NCBI RefSeq assembly: GCF_001983935.1
Contig: NZ_CP017641.1
Coordinates: 5,923,001-5,987,000 of the forward strand
DNA length: 64,000 bases
Direction: 5' to 3'
Origin: Fuerstiella marisgermanici
GTDB taxonomy: Bacteria; Planctomycetota; Planctomycetia; Planctomycetales; Planctomycetaceae
Part shown: piece after piece, positions 18,546-29,900 of the stretch
Layout: each line of letters begins with the position of its first letter
How positions within the stretch are numbered: the first letter of the stretch is position 1
The notes under the pieces: generated by a model
Told to the model about the DNA's origin: nothing
The model's database searches: none
The model's input: only the letters and a program-made list of their open reading frames with translations
Position numbers and translations under genes: made by a program

Positions 18546-19619
18546 CTAATTTAGCAGCCAGTCAACAACTCGCCAGTCCATCCAGCGGTTATCGGACTCG
18601 ATTCCTTTGCGACTGATGAACCCCAGGTGCCCGCCGTGTTTGGTCATGCACATGGTGATATTGGTCGGCAACGTCAGCGACAGCCACGGCTCGGAACTGA
18701 CAAGAGGGTCATCTTCAGCCACCAGAATCGACGTGTGGACTCGGATGTCGCTCACGAAGTCACGAGCCGACGCTTCGGCGTAGTAGTGTTCGGCCGAACG
18801 GTAGCCGGACGCGGGAGCTGTATAGAATTCGTCGAACTCCACGATTCGTCGCGGAGCGCGGTTGGTCATCGCCAACGGAAGGTCTTCGCGCCAAAGCGGT
18901 GTGTTGACGATGTTGCTGACCAGTTGCCGAGCAAAATACCAGTCGTAGCGTTGGCCCATCCGAGTGGAACTCAGCTTTTCCACACAGTGCTGCAAATCCA
19001 CCGGCGGACAAACGGCGACGGCTCGGAACAGACTTAACGGTAACGATTGGGGATCTTCGCCAAGGTACCTCAACAGCAAATTGCCGCTAAGAGAAAAGCC
19101 GGCGACCGACACTGGAGACCCGGGACACAGTCGCTCCAGCATGCGGATTGCGGCTTCGACGTCACGAATGCGTCCTGCGTGGTACGGATTTTGAGCGAGC
19201 ATTGTCGCCGCCCCGCAGCCTCGATGATCCATCCGAAACACGCGGACGTTTCGGTCCATCAGCTTCGCTGCTGTCCGCACCATGTAGCCGCTTTGATGGC
19301 AACCAGCCATCCCGTGCATCAACAGCGCGACGTGATCGCCTCGCTTCCATGTCGCTGGCTGATCATCGTGCAGTACCGCAAAATCGCCATCAGCAAAACG
19401 AAGTCGTCGTTGAACCGTGTTTGCAACTCTGGGCCGGGCCGGTCGTAAGGTGCCGTAAATCGTTTGAGCGTGCGCGTTGCGAAGTCCGATCGCCGGCTCA
19501 AATTTGGGCGTCCCGGACGGTGCTTCCAGCAGCGACACAACAGGCGCGGAATCTGCCAACGCGAGTTTCTCGCGTTCCGCAGCGGATTGAACCGAATGAT
19601 TGCCGTGCTTTTCGGGCAT
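18546..19619 (-). CDS. YheT-family alpha/beta hydrolase
   Basis: A 357-residue cytoplasmic hydrolase of the YheT/ABHD type. Visible elements are AQTIYGTLRP near residue 50 (family hallmark), ALLMHGMAGCHQSGY (oxyanion region), VAGFSLSGNLLLRYL (nucleophile Ser), VAEDDPLV (acid) and TKHGGHLGFI (base). The reading frame extends to 19760, but that extra part is Arg/Cys-rich and unlike the family, so the ATG at 19619 is preferred. The reaction is not established for most members; some act as esterases. It is followed after 65 bases by the secreted hydrolase gene on the same strand. Confidence 0.88.
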   Translation of the reverse strand: MPEKHGNHSVQSAAEREKLALADSAPVVSLLEAPSGTPKFEPAIGLRNAHAQTIYGTLRPARPRVANTVQRRLRFADGDFAVLHDDQPATWKRGDHVALLMHGMAGCHQSGYMVRTAAKLMDRNVRVFRMDHRGCGAATMLAQNPYHAGRIRDVEAAIRMLERLCPGSPVSVAGFSLSGNLLLRYLGEDPQSLPLSLFRAVAVCPPVDLQHCVEKLSSTRMGQRYDWYFARQLVSNIVNTPLWREDLPLAMTNRAPRRIVEFDEFYTAPASGYRSAEHYYAEASARDFVSDIRVHTSILVAEDDPLVSSEPWLSLTLPTNITMCMTKHGGHLGFISRKGIESDNRWMDWRVVDWLLN

Positions 19620-19781
19620 GCCAGGATGGTGTCGTGAGAGTAGTCGGGCAGGGCAGGCGCAACAATGGGTGGACATTCTGTCGGGAATCAACCGTCTGTC
19701 CACCCCGAAACGACAACGACTGTGTACTAAACGGATTTCCGCAGACTCACTAGGCTCCACATTTGCCTGGCTTACCAGATT

Positions 19782-20855
19782 TTAGGGGAGCTCAGGCATC
19801 GCAGCTTGCGTGGCGGGTTGGTGGGCAGATGCGCGTTCACCCTCAGGCAATGGAGGAATTCCCGGTGCGTCGTCCGCGTACCAATCGACTAACACCTGTG
19901 ACCACATTTCGGCATTTCTGGATTGAATGAATGCATCACGCACGCGTTCACGTTGCGGGTGCCATTCGGCGTAGCGCATGCCAAACTTTCGCAGCAGCTT
20001 CGCAGCTCGCTGAACGGAATACACCGATTCTGCCAGCTGAAAATGCTCAGCCAAAACTTCTCGCTGTTCAAAAACGGACGGCGGAGGAGGCAACGGCTGC
20101 CCGGCCAGAAGCGCGCGGGCCTGTGAAAAGATCCACGGATTCCCGATGGCGCCGCGAGCAGCGGTGACTCCGGAAACTCCCGTCTCCCGAATCATCCGCA
20201 CGCAATCTTCCGCAGTGAACAGGTCGCCGCTGCCGAGGATGGTTCGGTTTGGGAATTCGTCGCAGAGTTCCTTCAGGAAATTCCAGTTGCTGGGGCCGAT
20301 GTATCTTTGCTGAACGGTTCGCCCGTGGACTGTGGCTGCCGCGATGCCTTCTGCAAAGCCGTGTTCCAGAATTTCATAGAATTGGGCGCGGCTTTGCGCT
20401 GAGTCGTCGATACCTCGCCGCATCTTCACGGTCACGGGCACGTCATCAGGCACGGCATCGCGAACGCGGCGAATGATCTCAATGGCAATTTCCGGCTGGC
20501 TTAAATGGAAGCCACCGCGGCACCGGCCAAGAACCTTCTTTACCGGGCAGCCGAAGTTGATGTCGATGACATCGAAACCTGCTTCCACCAACCGCTTAGC
20601 GGCCGATGGAAACTGGTCCGGATCGGCTCCCATTAGCTGGCCTCCGACCGGGTGATCGTCATCGGTAACCATCAGGAAGTGCTTTGTGCGTTCGCGATTC
20701 TTCAGCGAATTCACAAAGTTGTCGATCATGACCTCCGCAATTGTGTAGGGAGCTCCCATGCGTTTCGCCACTGCGCGCATGGGCCAGTCGCTGTATCCGC
20801 TGAGTGCCGCCTGAACGACGGGAAGATCAAGCTTGAGTGGGCCAATGCTGAGCAT
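19782..20855 (-). CDS. dus: tRNA-dihydrouridine synthase (Dus family)
   Basis: A 357-residue FMN-dependent enzyme that reduces uridines in the tRNA D-loop with NADPH. Family motifs are VVQAALSGYSDWPMR near the start (FMN site), FDVIDINFGCPVKKV with the catalytic Cys, VTVKMRRGID, ATVHGRT and ILGSGDLFTAEDC. The internal segment GRCRGGFHLSQ replaces the more usual GSALL-like loop. The frame extends to 20900, but the ATG at 20855 gives the standard start. It lies between a terminator of the giant surface gene and the YheT-type hydrolase. A general housekeeping role is likely; the exact site modified is unknown. Confidence 0.92.
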   Translation of the reverse strand: MLSIGPLKLDLPVVQAALSGYSDWPMRAVAKRMGAPYTIAEVMIDNFVNSLKNRERTKHFLMVTDDDHPVGGQLMGADPDQFPSAAKRLVEAGFDVIDINFGCPVKKVLGRCRGGFHLSQPEIAIEIIRRVRDAVPDDVPVTVKMRRGIDDSAQSRAQFYEILEHGFAEGIAAATVHGRTVQQRYIGPSNWNFLKELCDEFPNRTILGSGDLFTAEDCVRMIRETGVSGVTAARGAIGNPWIFSQARALLAGQPLPPPPSVFEQREVLAEHFQLAESVYSVQRAAKLLRKFGMRYAEWHPQRERVRDAFIQSRNAEMWSQVLVDWYADDAPGIPPLPEGERASAHQPATQAAMPELP

Positions 20856-20928
20856 CGCCACACGATAGCGAGTGATTGGCGGGAATTCAGGCTTCAACAC
20901 AAAATGATGTGCGAAGTATCAACGCAGA

Positions 20929-20957
20929 AAGCCCGGCTTTCGTAAAAAGCCGGGCTT
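20929..20957 (-). terminator. Hairpin terminator after the giant surface-protein gene
   Basis: Perfect 12-bp inverted repeat (AAGCCCGGCTTT / AAAGCCGGGCTT) with a 5-base loop. It lies 33 bases past the stop of the 20990-31132 gene, and the stem ends in a short T-run on the minus strand. Confidence 0.85.
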
Positions 20958-20989
20958 CTGGTTCGTTGAAATTCCTTAACGCTGAGGCG

Positions 20990-23900
20990 TTATTCCTCTT
21001 CGCGTTTTGGCTTTCGCTGACGATGTCCGGTCGTTGCCAGGGCAATGCCCAGCACAGCCGCTCCCTGAGCCTGATTGGCTTGCTGAGGGCTGGACGCAAC
21101 AACGACGGCCGATTCTCCATCGACGAGCTGTTCTGCAACTTCGGCGAAGATGTCTTCGGAAATCGCTTCGTCAGATTCGCCCATCCACCAGTCGGCGGTG
21201 GCCAATTCTTCCATCACGGAGTCTACGTCGCCAGTCGCTTCCGCTTCCTCCGTCAACGTCTGCTCGGCACTCACTTGCTCTGTTTGGTCGACCGTTAATG
21301 TCGCCACGACGGCGGCAGGATGCACTGTGATGATGCGAAGATCGTCGCGGTACAGTTCGTCTGCCTGAATCGAGGCGAACAGCACCTCAGGTTCTGGCAC
21401 ATCTTCAAGTTCGCGTGGGATTGCCATGTCCGACGAAGCGACACGGAAGTCCAGTGGCTGCGCCCATGGGCCTGGATTGCCATCGGCATTCAAGCCGCGA
21501 ATCCACCAGCGGTAGGTTCCCGACGCCAGATTGGTGGTTGCGGTGAATATTGGGTTCCCGGAAAACGGGTCCAGCTCCAATGGCACGACTTGATTGAGAA
21601 CAGTTGGCTGGCCAGTCAGCAGCATGTTCTTGACCAGAATTTCGTACTGAGTGACGTTTGGTAGTGCGGTCCATTCGAACGTCGGTGTGTTGTCAGTTGA
21701 GAAATTCGTTGGGGCAAGCAGTTGCGGTGCGTTGCCAACCGTCGCGTCAAGAATGAAGTTATTCGGATTACTCCACTGCGAGGCGTTCCCGACATCGTCG
21801 AAGGCGCGAACCCATGCTCGGAACGTGCCGTTTTCAAGCGGCAAGTCCGGTGTGAAAGAATTGGTCGTAAGGTTCGGTTCGTAGATAACACGTGATGCAC
21901 CGGTATCGACGTTGTTGACCCATAGTTCGAAGCGAACGTATTCGGGAACAGTCGTCCATGAGAACGTCGGCAAGTTCGTGTCGCTGATCGTAACGATCGG
22001 CGCGTTCGGGTTAGGGTCGCCCGGACCGGTCATGGACGGAGTCGGAACGAAGAACTGAGAAGGCTGTGACCATGCACCGGCCTGACCATCTTCGTTGAAC
22101 GCTCGCACCCACCAGCGATAGCTGGCATTTCGCAGGACGGCGACCGGATCGGTATACGTAATTTCAGTCGCACCAGCCACATGTTCCACATTGGTGTTGT
22201 GAATCTGACGCACCTGACCGGTGGTGATGTTGTTAACCCAGATTTCGTAGTGCGTGGCTCCGTCCTGAGCCTGCCAGACGAATTCCGGTGTGCGGTCCGT
22301 CACCGTTTCGCCGCCGATGGGGAAAATCAGAGTCGGGCCAGCATTCAGATTTTTGGTAAAGTTGTACTGAGGACTCCACAGGCCTGGTTCACCGTCATCG
22401 TCGAGGGCGCGCACCCAGACTCGGAAGTCGCCATCGCCGATAGCATTCGGTGGCGTGTAGGACGTCCCCTGGATGCCGCGAACATTTGCGACCACAAGCG
22501 GCGACGTGACTACGTTGCCGTTGGCGTCCGTACCATTAAGTTGGCTGATCCAGATTTCGTACTGATTGGCACCGATGTCTGTCCACGTGAAGGTCGGTGT
22601 GCTGTCGATGGTCGCTCCGCCGTTCGCAATCGGTCCAGTGATGGCCGGACGGACAATCTGGAATTGATTAGCGGTACTCCAGTCGCCTGCATTGCCGTTG
22701 GATTCGATGGCTCGCACCCAAACTCGGTAGTAGCCTTCGCCCAACGATGTCTGTGATTCGTACATCGCATTGCTGGTGCCGGCGATCAAAGCACCGCTGG
22801 CATCAACGAAGCTATCATTGATTGGAATAGCGATGGTCGTACGGCGATCGGCTGGATCCTGCTGCGACACCCAAACCTGATAGCGTTCTGCGTTTGGAAT
22901 CGCCGTAAAGATGAATTCCGGAGTGGTATCGAATTGAATGGACTGATGAGCCGGTTCCAGCACTGACAGCTGAACGACCTGGAACGTGTGCGGATCGCTG
23001 GCGGCGGTACCACTGGCATTAGACGCCGTCACAACCGCTGTGTACGTACCGGGCGGCAGAGACGTGGTCGGGGTATACGAATTTTCGGTGACTCCCGTCT
23101 GGGTGAACACGACTTGTCCGTCCGCATCGGTAACTGTCACCGTGAACGCACCAGTACCGGCTGACCATGCAATCGTCGGCGTAGAATCGCTGGTTCCACC
23201 TGTGAACGGTGCCGTGATGACTGGTTTCGATGGAACGTTGACGTTGATGACAACCGTCTCAAGGTCTTGCTGATTCGTATCGTCTGTGACTCGCAAAGCC
23301 ACCACGAACTGGCCAATGGCGGGATACGATGTCGTGGCTGTGACCCCGGTTGCCTGCGGATCGAAGGTGCCGTCGTAGTTGAAGTCCCACTCGTACATCG
23401 TGATTTTTGAACTGCCGGGAACCAGCGTATGAGTCGACAGTGCGGCGCTGAGGTTCACCGTTTCGTTCACACCAGCCGGGTTAGGAGTGGCCGTGATGAT
23501 CGCGACTGGTTGGCTCACGAAGAATTCGGTGGCTCCGATATCGATGCTGAATGCACCGTCATTGTTGCCTTCAACCTGACGTGGCCGTTTGACCTGATCG
23601 AATTCGTTGATCAGGCTTCCGACAGCGACGCCGGTTTCGTCGGCGTAAAGAGTATTGCTGCCCGCATCAATGACATACGCGCCAGCGTTCAACGCGTGGT
23701 GCCATGTGCCGTTCGGACCGTTGGACGAAAGTGGTGCCAGTCCGGCTTCAGTGACGCCAGCTGTGGCTTCGGCCACAATGTCCGAGTTTTGCAGCAGGGC
23801 ATCGGCAGGGGTGCCGTCAAGGTCTCCGATAAAGTTGAAGCCCATCGAATTGACGGTGCCTTGCAGGTCGGGCGATGAAGACGCCGTATTCTTTTCCATG

Positions 23901-26900
23901 ATGGTGTTGCCGATTTCGAACGTGGCAGTGCCTTCCTGATACAAACCGCCACCTTCCGCACCGGCGGAGTTGAAGGCGATCGTCGAGTTCAGAGCATACA
24001 GCGAACCGACCGTTTGAATCGGGCGAATCGTAGGGTTGACTGCACTATCCTGACGTTCGTTAAACAGTCCGCCCCCACGTGAGACGGCCATGTTGGACGA
24101 AAGCGTTGAGTTGACAAGTTCGACCTTGCCGTGATTGAACACGCCACCGCCGCGAGATCCCGCTTCGTTGCGAGAAATTGAGCTGCGCGAGGCATTGACG
24201 GTGCCGAGGTTGTAGATGCCGCCGCCCTGGTTGTACGCTTCGTTGTCGATGATATTGACGTCAACGATGTTCAACATGCCTCCGGTGCTGGAGACGACGC
24301 CGTCTGGTGTCGCTGTGCCTTCAATAAAGAAGCCACCGCCGTCATAAGCCTCACCGCCGCGGACTGTGAGATTTTCCAGTGTCAGATTAACGCCCGGATA
24401 GATGTGGAACACGCGGTCGATCTGTGATGCATCAATGACTGTCTCCGTGGCATCAGCACCGGTACCTCGGATCGTCAGGTTTTCGAGAACGTCAAGGTCT
24501 CCCTTGAATCCTTCGTCTTCAGAACGGCCGGCAATATCCAGAAGGTATGTGCCTGGGGCCAGATGAATGATGTCGGCACCAGGGTTTGCATTCGCTTCGT
24601 TGATGGCGGCTCGCAAAGTCCGGTTGCCGTTTGCGTCTGCAATCTGGCCGTCGCCCGGAATGTTGTCGCGGGCGTCGTAGGTGGCACTCACCAGGTTATC
24701 CAACGTCCACGATTCCGAATCGTTACCACCCGCCACAAGAGCCACACCGTCTGTGTCGATGATGGCGGACGTGTCAATTTTCACGCTGAAGACGTAGTCA
24801 CCCGCAATGTTTGTCAGCGGAGCGAGGTTGGTGATCTCATAGTGTTCCAGATCGATCGGATTGAAGATCGCTCCCGCCAGAGCCACGACATTGCCGTCTC
24901 GGGTAAGCTCAAAATCGCTCAGATCAACGCCTGTCACATCTTCACTGAATTGAACGGTGATGGTGTTGACGGCGACATTGATCGGTTGACCCGCATTCGG
25001 CTGGACGTCCGTAATGTCGCTTACCGTCGGTGCTTCATCAGGAATAGAGACAGCCGCAGTTTGGCCAGCGTTGCCACCTGTGACGAATGTCGAAAACGAC
25101 CCCGTCGCGGATCCGGAACCCGTTGCCGCACCGGCAAGAACGGGAGTTGTTCCAATCGGGGCATCGAGGCTCAGCGTATAGCCACGGGTAGTACCGTAGA
25201 CAAAGTTTGTGCCGCCGGTGCCACCACCGGAAACACCGAGGTTGGATTCTTCAGCACTCAGGATTTCGATAATGTATTCTGTATTGGGCTTCGCTGTGAC
25301 CTGGATAAATCCGGTTCCGCCATTGGTCACACTTGTGTACTGAGGAATACCGCTTTGCTGAATCAACGGAACTTCTTCCGTGTCAGTCAGCGGTTGAACC
25401 TCATAAATCATAAACCTCAGCGAATCGCCATCGGGGTCAATGGGGTTGCCAGTACCGTCGTCGGTGCCCACGTTGATATTAATCAGGTTGGCCGCAGGAT
25501 TCGCAAATGTGGCGTGCGTCTTAAAGCGGTAGTAGTCGCGGTCGCCCTTGTGATCGATATTCAACACACCAGGCTGCAGCGAATTGTTCGTGAAGGCATT
25601 CACAGAGATGCTGTTGCCGCCCAGAACTCCCAGTTGCGAGGCTCCTTGGAAACTGTCGTTTTCTTCCATCCCGTCCGGTTGAATCGGATCTTCGTTGTCG
25701 TCGACGTTGAAGATATCACCGCGACTGAGTGAATACGGCGTCAGGCCGGTAAAGGTGGTTGTATTACGGCCCGTGTCCCACTGAAACGAGTACCTTGGGT
25801 CAACACTCAGGATGCTGTTGTTGCTGTTAAATTCGAAAGTGTCGTCAGTGTTGACCAGCTCTACTGTGTCTTCAAAAGTTGAAAACCCTTGCACTGTGCT
25901 GGTCTGATTGAAGTTGTTGAAGTCATAGTCCGACTCCACTCGCCAGGTCGATGTCCCGTGCCCCTCGAAGCTGAATTCAAGCGAACCGAAAGCAGTGTTT
26001 GGATCAAGATTAACCTGGTAGACCGATGACGGTACTTCGCCAATGCTGTTGAACCAGCCCAAAGTGCGGGTTGCATTCCGTGAACGCGTTACATTGCTGA
26101 AATATCCATTCGGGGACAAAACCGGGCCATGGGCATGGTCCTGTGGCGGCGAGGATGACGGACCGCGACGGCGTGATTTGAAATAGTTCTCATCATTGTC
26201 GATAAATGCAAAGCCGTTGGTCACGTCCAGCGAATTTCCTGAGTTTCCGCGAAAAACCATGTCCAGCCGGGCCAGCGGGTCACGGTATCCCTGTCTCCAG
26301 TTGGCTCCCCGTAGATGGGGAACGTCAGCCGTGTAATTGAACCAGCCTTGAGACTGGGGCGGAATGATGCTGACAAACGAGTCCAAAAAGACGCTCGCTC
26401 CAAAGTTACCGTTGAAGGTATTGTTGACAACTTCCGCATCAATGCCCGACAGGCCAAGCTCCACTTCAGTGTTGGCCGCGTTGTAGAATGGATCGCCCAA
26501 CCCAAGAGCGTACCCCAACGTGTCCGCTGTGCCCACGCGAACCACCAGGCCACCTAATGTTCCGGTGACCTGACGGAAGTCGTGGGTCCAGTCCGAACTT
26601 CGGACACCAGTTGAGTCATTCACCTGGCCGGATTGCGGTATCGGCACTGTTGATGATGTCTGCTGGTTTCCGTTGTCCAAAATATTGTTGGACTGGACCC
26701 GCAATTCGATGTTTGGCGTTTTCGCATTCCATCCAATGACTGGATGGTTGTTCAGCTCGCTGAAAATATCGGTTGTCGTCGACGCAAACAGCGGGTCATT
26801 GGGACCAAACTGCACTTGCTCATGAGCCAGCGTGTTCATGACATACACGCCGGACAGGTTGTTCGTCAGAACCTCGTTATTCACCAGCACAATGCGGGAG

Positions 26901-29900
26901 TCTTCGTTGACGCGGTTTAAGATGTCGATGCCGCGGCCTTCGTTACTCTCAATGCGAGAATCGGATACGTACAGGGAACTCACGTCCGTTGGGTTACTTA
27001 TGTACTGACCGCCCCCCGCCACTGATGGAACTCGCAACGTGCCGTCGGCCAGATATTCAATTCCGTCACCGTCGTTCGAACTGATCACTGCGTTATTGAT
27101 GATGATATCTGTGTCACTGACAACCTCGTAACCGTGTTCGACATTACCGCCTTCCAGACTGACGTCGTGGCCAATATCGATGCCATGCCCGCCGTTGTTG
27201 CGGAAGTAATTGGACTGCGTTTGAATAACACGGCGACGCCCGAGAGACAATGTGTTATTGGATTGTGAAGTCTGCGCGACACTTCCGAGACTGTGCAAGT
27301 ACGGTCCAGCGTCCTGCACAATCTTTAGACCATCGCCACCGGTATTAACGCGAGCTGTGCCTGTGATGGCTGGATCCGTGTACCCGTTTCCGTCAAAGAC
27401 ATTTGCGAATTCAGCGGTTGTTGTGCCGTTACCCATGACGGCGGAAACACCCTGGCCCAAAACAGCTCCATTCAGCCAGTTGCCGACGAACTGATTGCCG
27501 ATCGCTGTCACCGTAATATCGGACCCTCCGACTCGCGTTTCGAACGTCGAATTCTTGTCCTCAACCGCCACAATTCGAAGACCGTCTTCCCGGTTGTGAT
27601 TCAGCAGGCTGCTAACGAAGTTGATTGTGCCGAATGCGATCCCGTTGCTACGGACACCGGTCAGCGTGTTGCCAATGAACTCCATGTCAGTGAAGTTGGC
27701 ATTCACTCGCAGCGTGTCACGTTCGTCCAAAGCGTCCACGCTGAAGCCGTCGCCGACGTTCTGTGAGATCCGCGAGTCGGTGGCGTTGAAGACGACTTCG
27801 ACTTCTTCAAAGCCAAAAATGCCCACACCACCGGCCGCTCCAGCGTTGCCCAGGAAGTTCGTTCCCGTGGGATTGCCCGTAAAGTTGGACGCAGCGTCGT
27901 TCGGGTGGAAACCGTTCCCGTTGGCACTGTGGCCGTTGCCGATCACGTCGTTCGTGTGGAAGTCGACTTCAATTCGAGCAGCCGCCTGCACATTAATTCG
28001 CAGCCCATATTCGGCGTTATTGTTGATGTCGTTCCGCTGAATCTTGAAGTCTAAGCGGTCGTCAACCGAGTTCTGTGCGTACAGATCGAAGCCGTCACCC
28101 AGGTTGTTGGTAACGTCGTTGTCATCCAGCACAACGGCATTCAGTGAGCCGTTTTCGGTTCGTTCGAAGTGGAAACCATCGGCGCCGTTGTTGCCAAAGA
28201 AGTTTTTGACAACTTCCAGATCCTGGATCTTAGTGCGTTCCGTCAACAGAAAATTCAGACCGTTGCCGTCGTTACCCTGAGCATCAACACCGATGATATT
28301 GTTTTCGATGACAGATTCGGCAAGCAGCGAATTCGCATCGACGTCAAACTCATCACTTTCCAATGCGACATAGATGCCGTCGCCCGCCCAACCCGTGTTG
28401 GCGTCGTTGTCATCCACGCTGCTGGTGATCTTATTGCCTTTGATTTCGAACGACCCAGTCGCGAGGTCCAGCACTTCAACCACAATTCCGGCGTGGCCGT
28501 TATTGTCGATCACGTTGCCGTCCAGTGGGATCCCGTTGGGGCCGCCGGTCGTGCTGACATCGGATCCGATATTGACGTTAAAACTGATATCCTGTGGTCC
28601 AGGAAGTGCAAGAGGATCAGACGGATCCAACGGCAGGGTCGCGCCCACACCATAGCTGTGAGATTCAATGTGAATCCCCTTGGCCGCATTACTGGAGATA
28701 TTGTTTTGCACAATATCTCCATCAAAACTGGTGCCTGTTTTCAGGTCGATGTTGATTCCCGCCAGATTATTGCTGGTGATGGCGTTTCCAGAAATCAACT
28801 GGGGAAGTGTATCGCCGGTGAAGGTGGTTTCTGCGATCGGCGTCCAGTAACCCGTGTTGGAGGTGTAGCCGCCGCTGCCGGTTGTGCCCTGCAGCAAGAA
28901 CGTATCGGCCGTCAGCACCGTGATTCGATGAGTGCCATTAGCGGCCGTGTTGCCGCCCACATTGGCGACTCGAATCTGATCGCCGGTTTGAAGTCCGTGC
29001 CCCACAGATGTGATTACGATGCCACCCGTCAGCGGGTTAGTGGCACCAGTGATCAGATTGCTCGTCCATCGCGCCAGTCCGCCACTCTTGTCGTAAGCCC
29101 CCGACGCTCGCACGCCGTCCAGCGAGAACGTATTGGCGCTGAGCACTGTGATTTTGTAATCGCCCGTGATTAATGTACCAGTAGCACCTGACACGCGGAT
29201 GCGATCACCGGACGACAAGCCGTGCCCCACTGAAGTGAAGATCACGTCACCGGCACCTGCTGGATTCACGATATCCGTGATGCGGCCTTCCGGCTGAGTT
29301 CCCTGAACATCAATTTTGACCAGACCGTTCGCCGTTCCGCCCTGGAAATCCGGTACGTACCAGGCTCCACCGGCGTTGTAGTTGACTCCCGAAACAAGCC
29401 CGTTGGTACCGTTCAACGTGAATGTATTGTTGCCGGTCCGCGTAATTGTGTGAGTGCCGTTTCCGGGGTGGTTGATGTTCGGATTGGCATTGGTCATCCC
29501 CTGAATCACGATCACATCGCCGGTTTGGAGACCGTGATTTGTGGACGTGATCTGGATCGGTGTGCCGTCGAAAGCTTCTTCCACAAATCCGCTGCGGGAC
29601 ACGCTGGGCAGGAAGTTAATTCCGTGGCCGCTATTCTGACCGATCGTGTTGTCGCGCAAAGCTCCGGTGAAGTTACTGTCTTCCAGTTCGAAGCGAATTC
29701 CGTCCTGGCCGCTGGATGTGATCGTGTTGCGATCCATGATCCCGGTGATGTCACTAACGTCGTGAGCGCCCACCAGAATCCCATGGCCAGCCACACCAGT
29801 AATTACGTTGTCGACGACTTCGGTATTTGTTAGCGGCGAATTGGTCAGGTTCAGGTTAATACCGTGAACATTGGCCGCTGCTCCGGCCCCCCGTGCGAAC

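Noticed and set aside
24563-25732. Long plus-strand open frame opposite the giant surface gene (also 28169-29173 and 22181-22756)
   Set aside because: These are antisense frames produced by the codon bias of the repeat-rich gene; they have no family motifs or ribosome sites.
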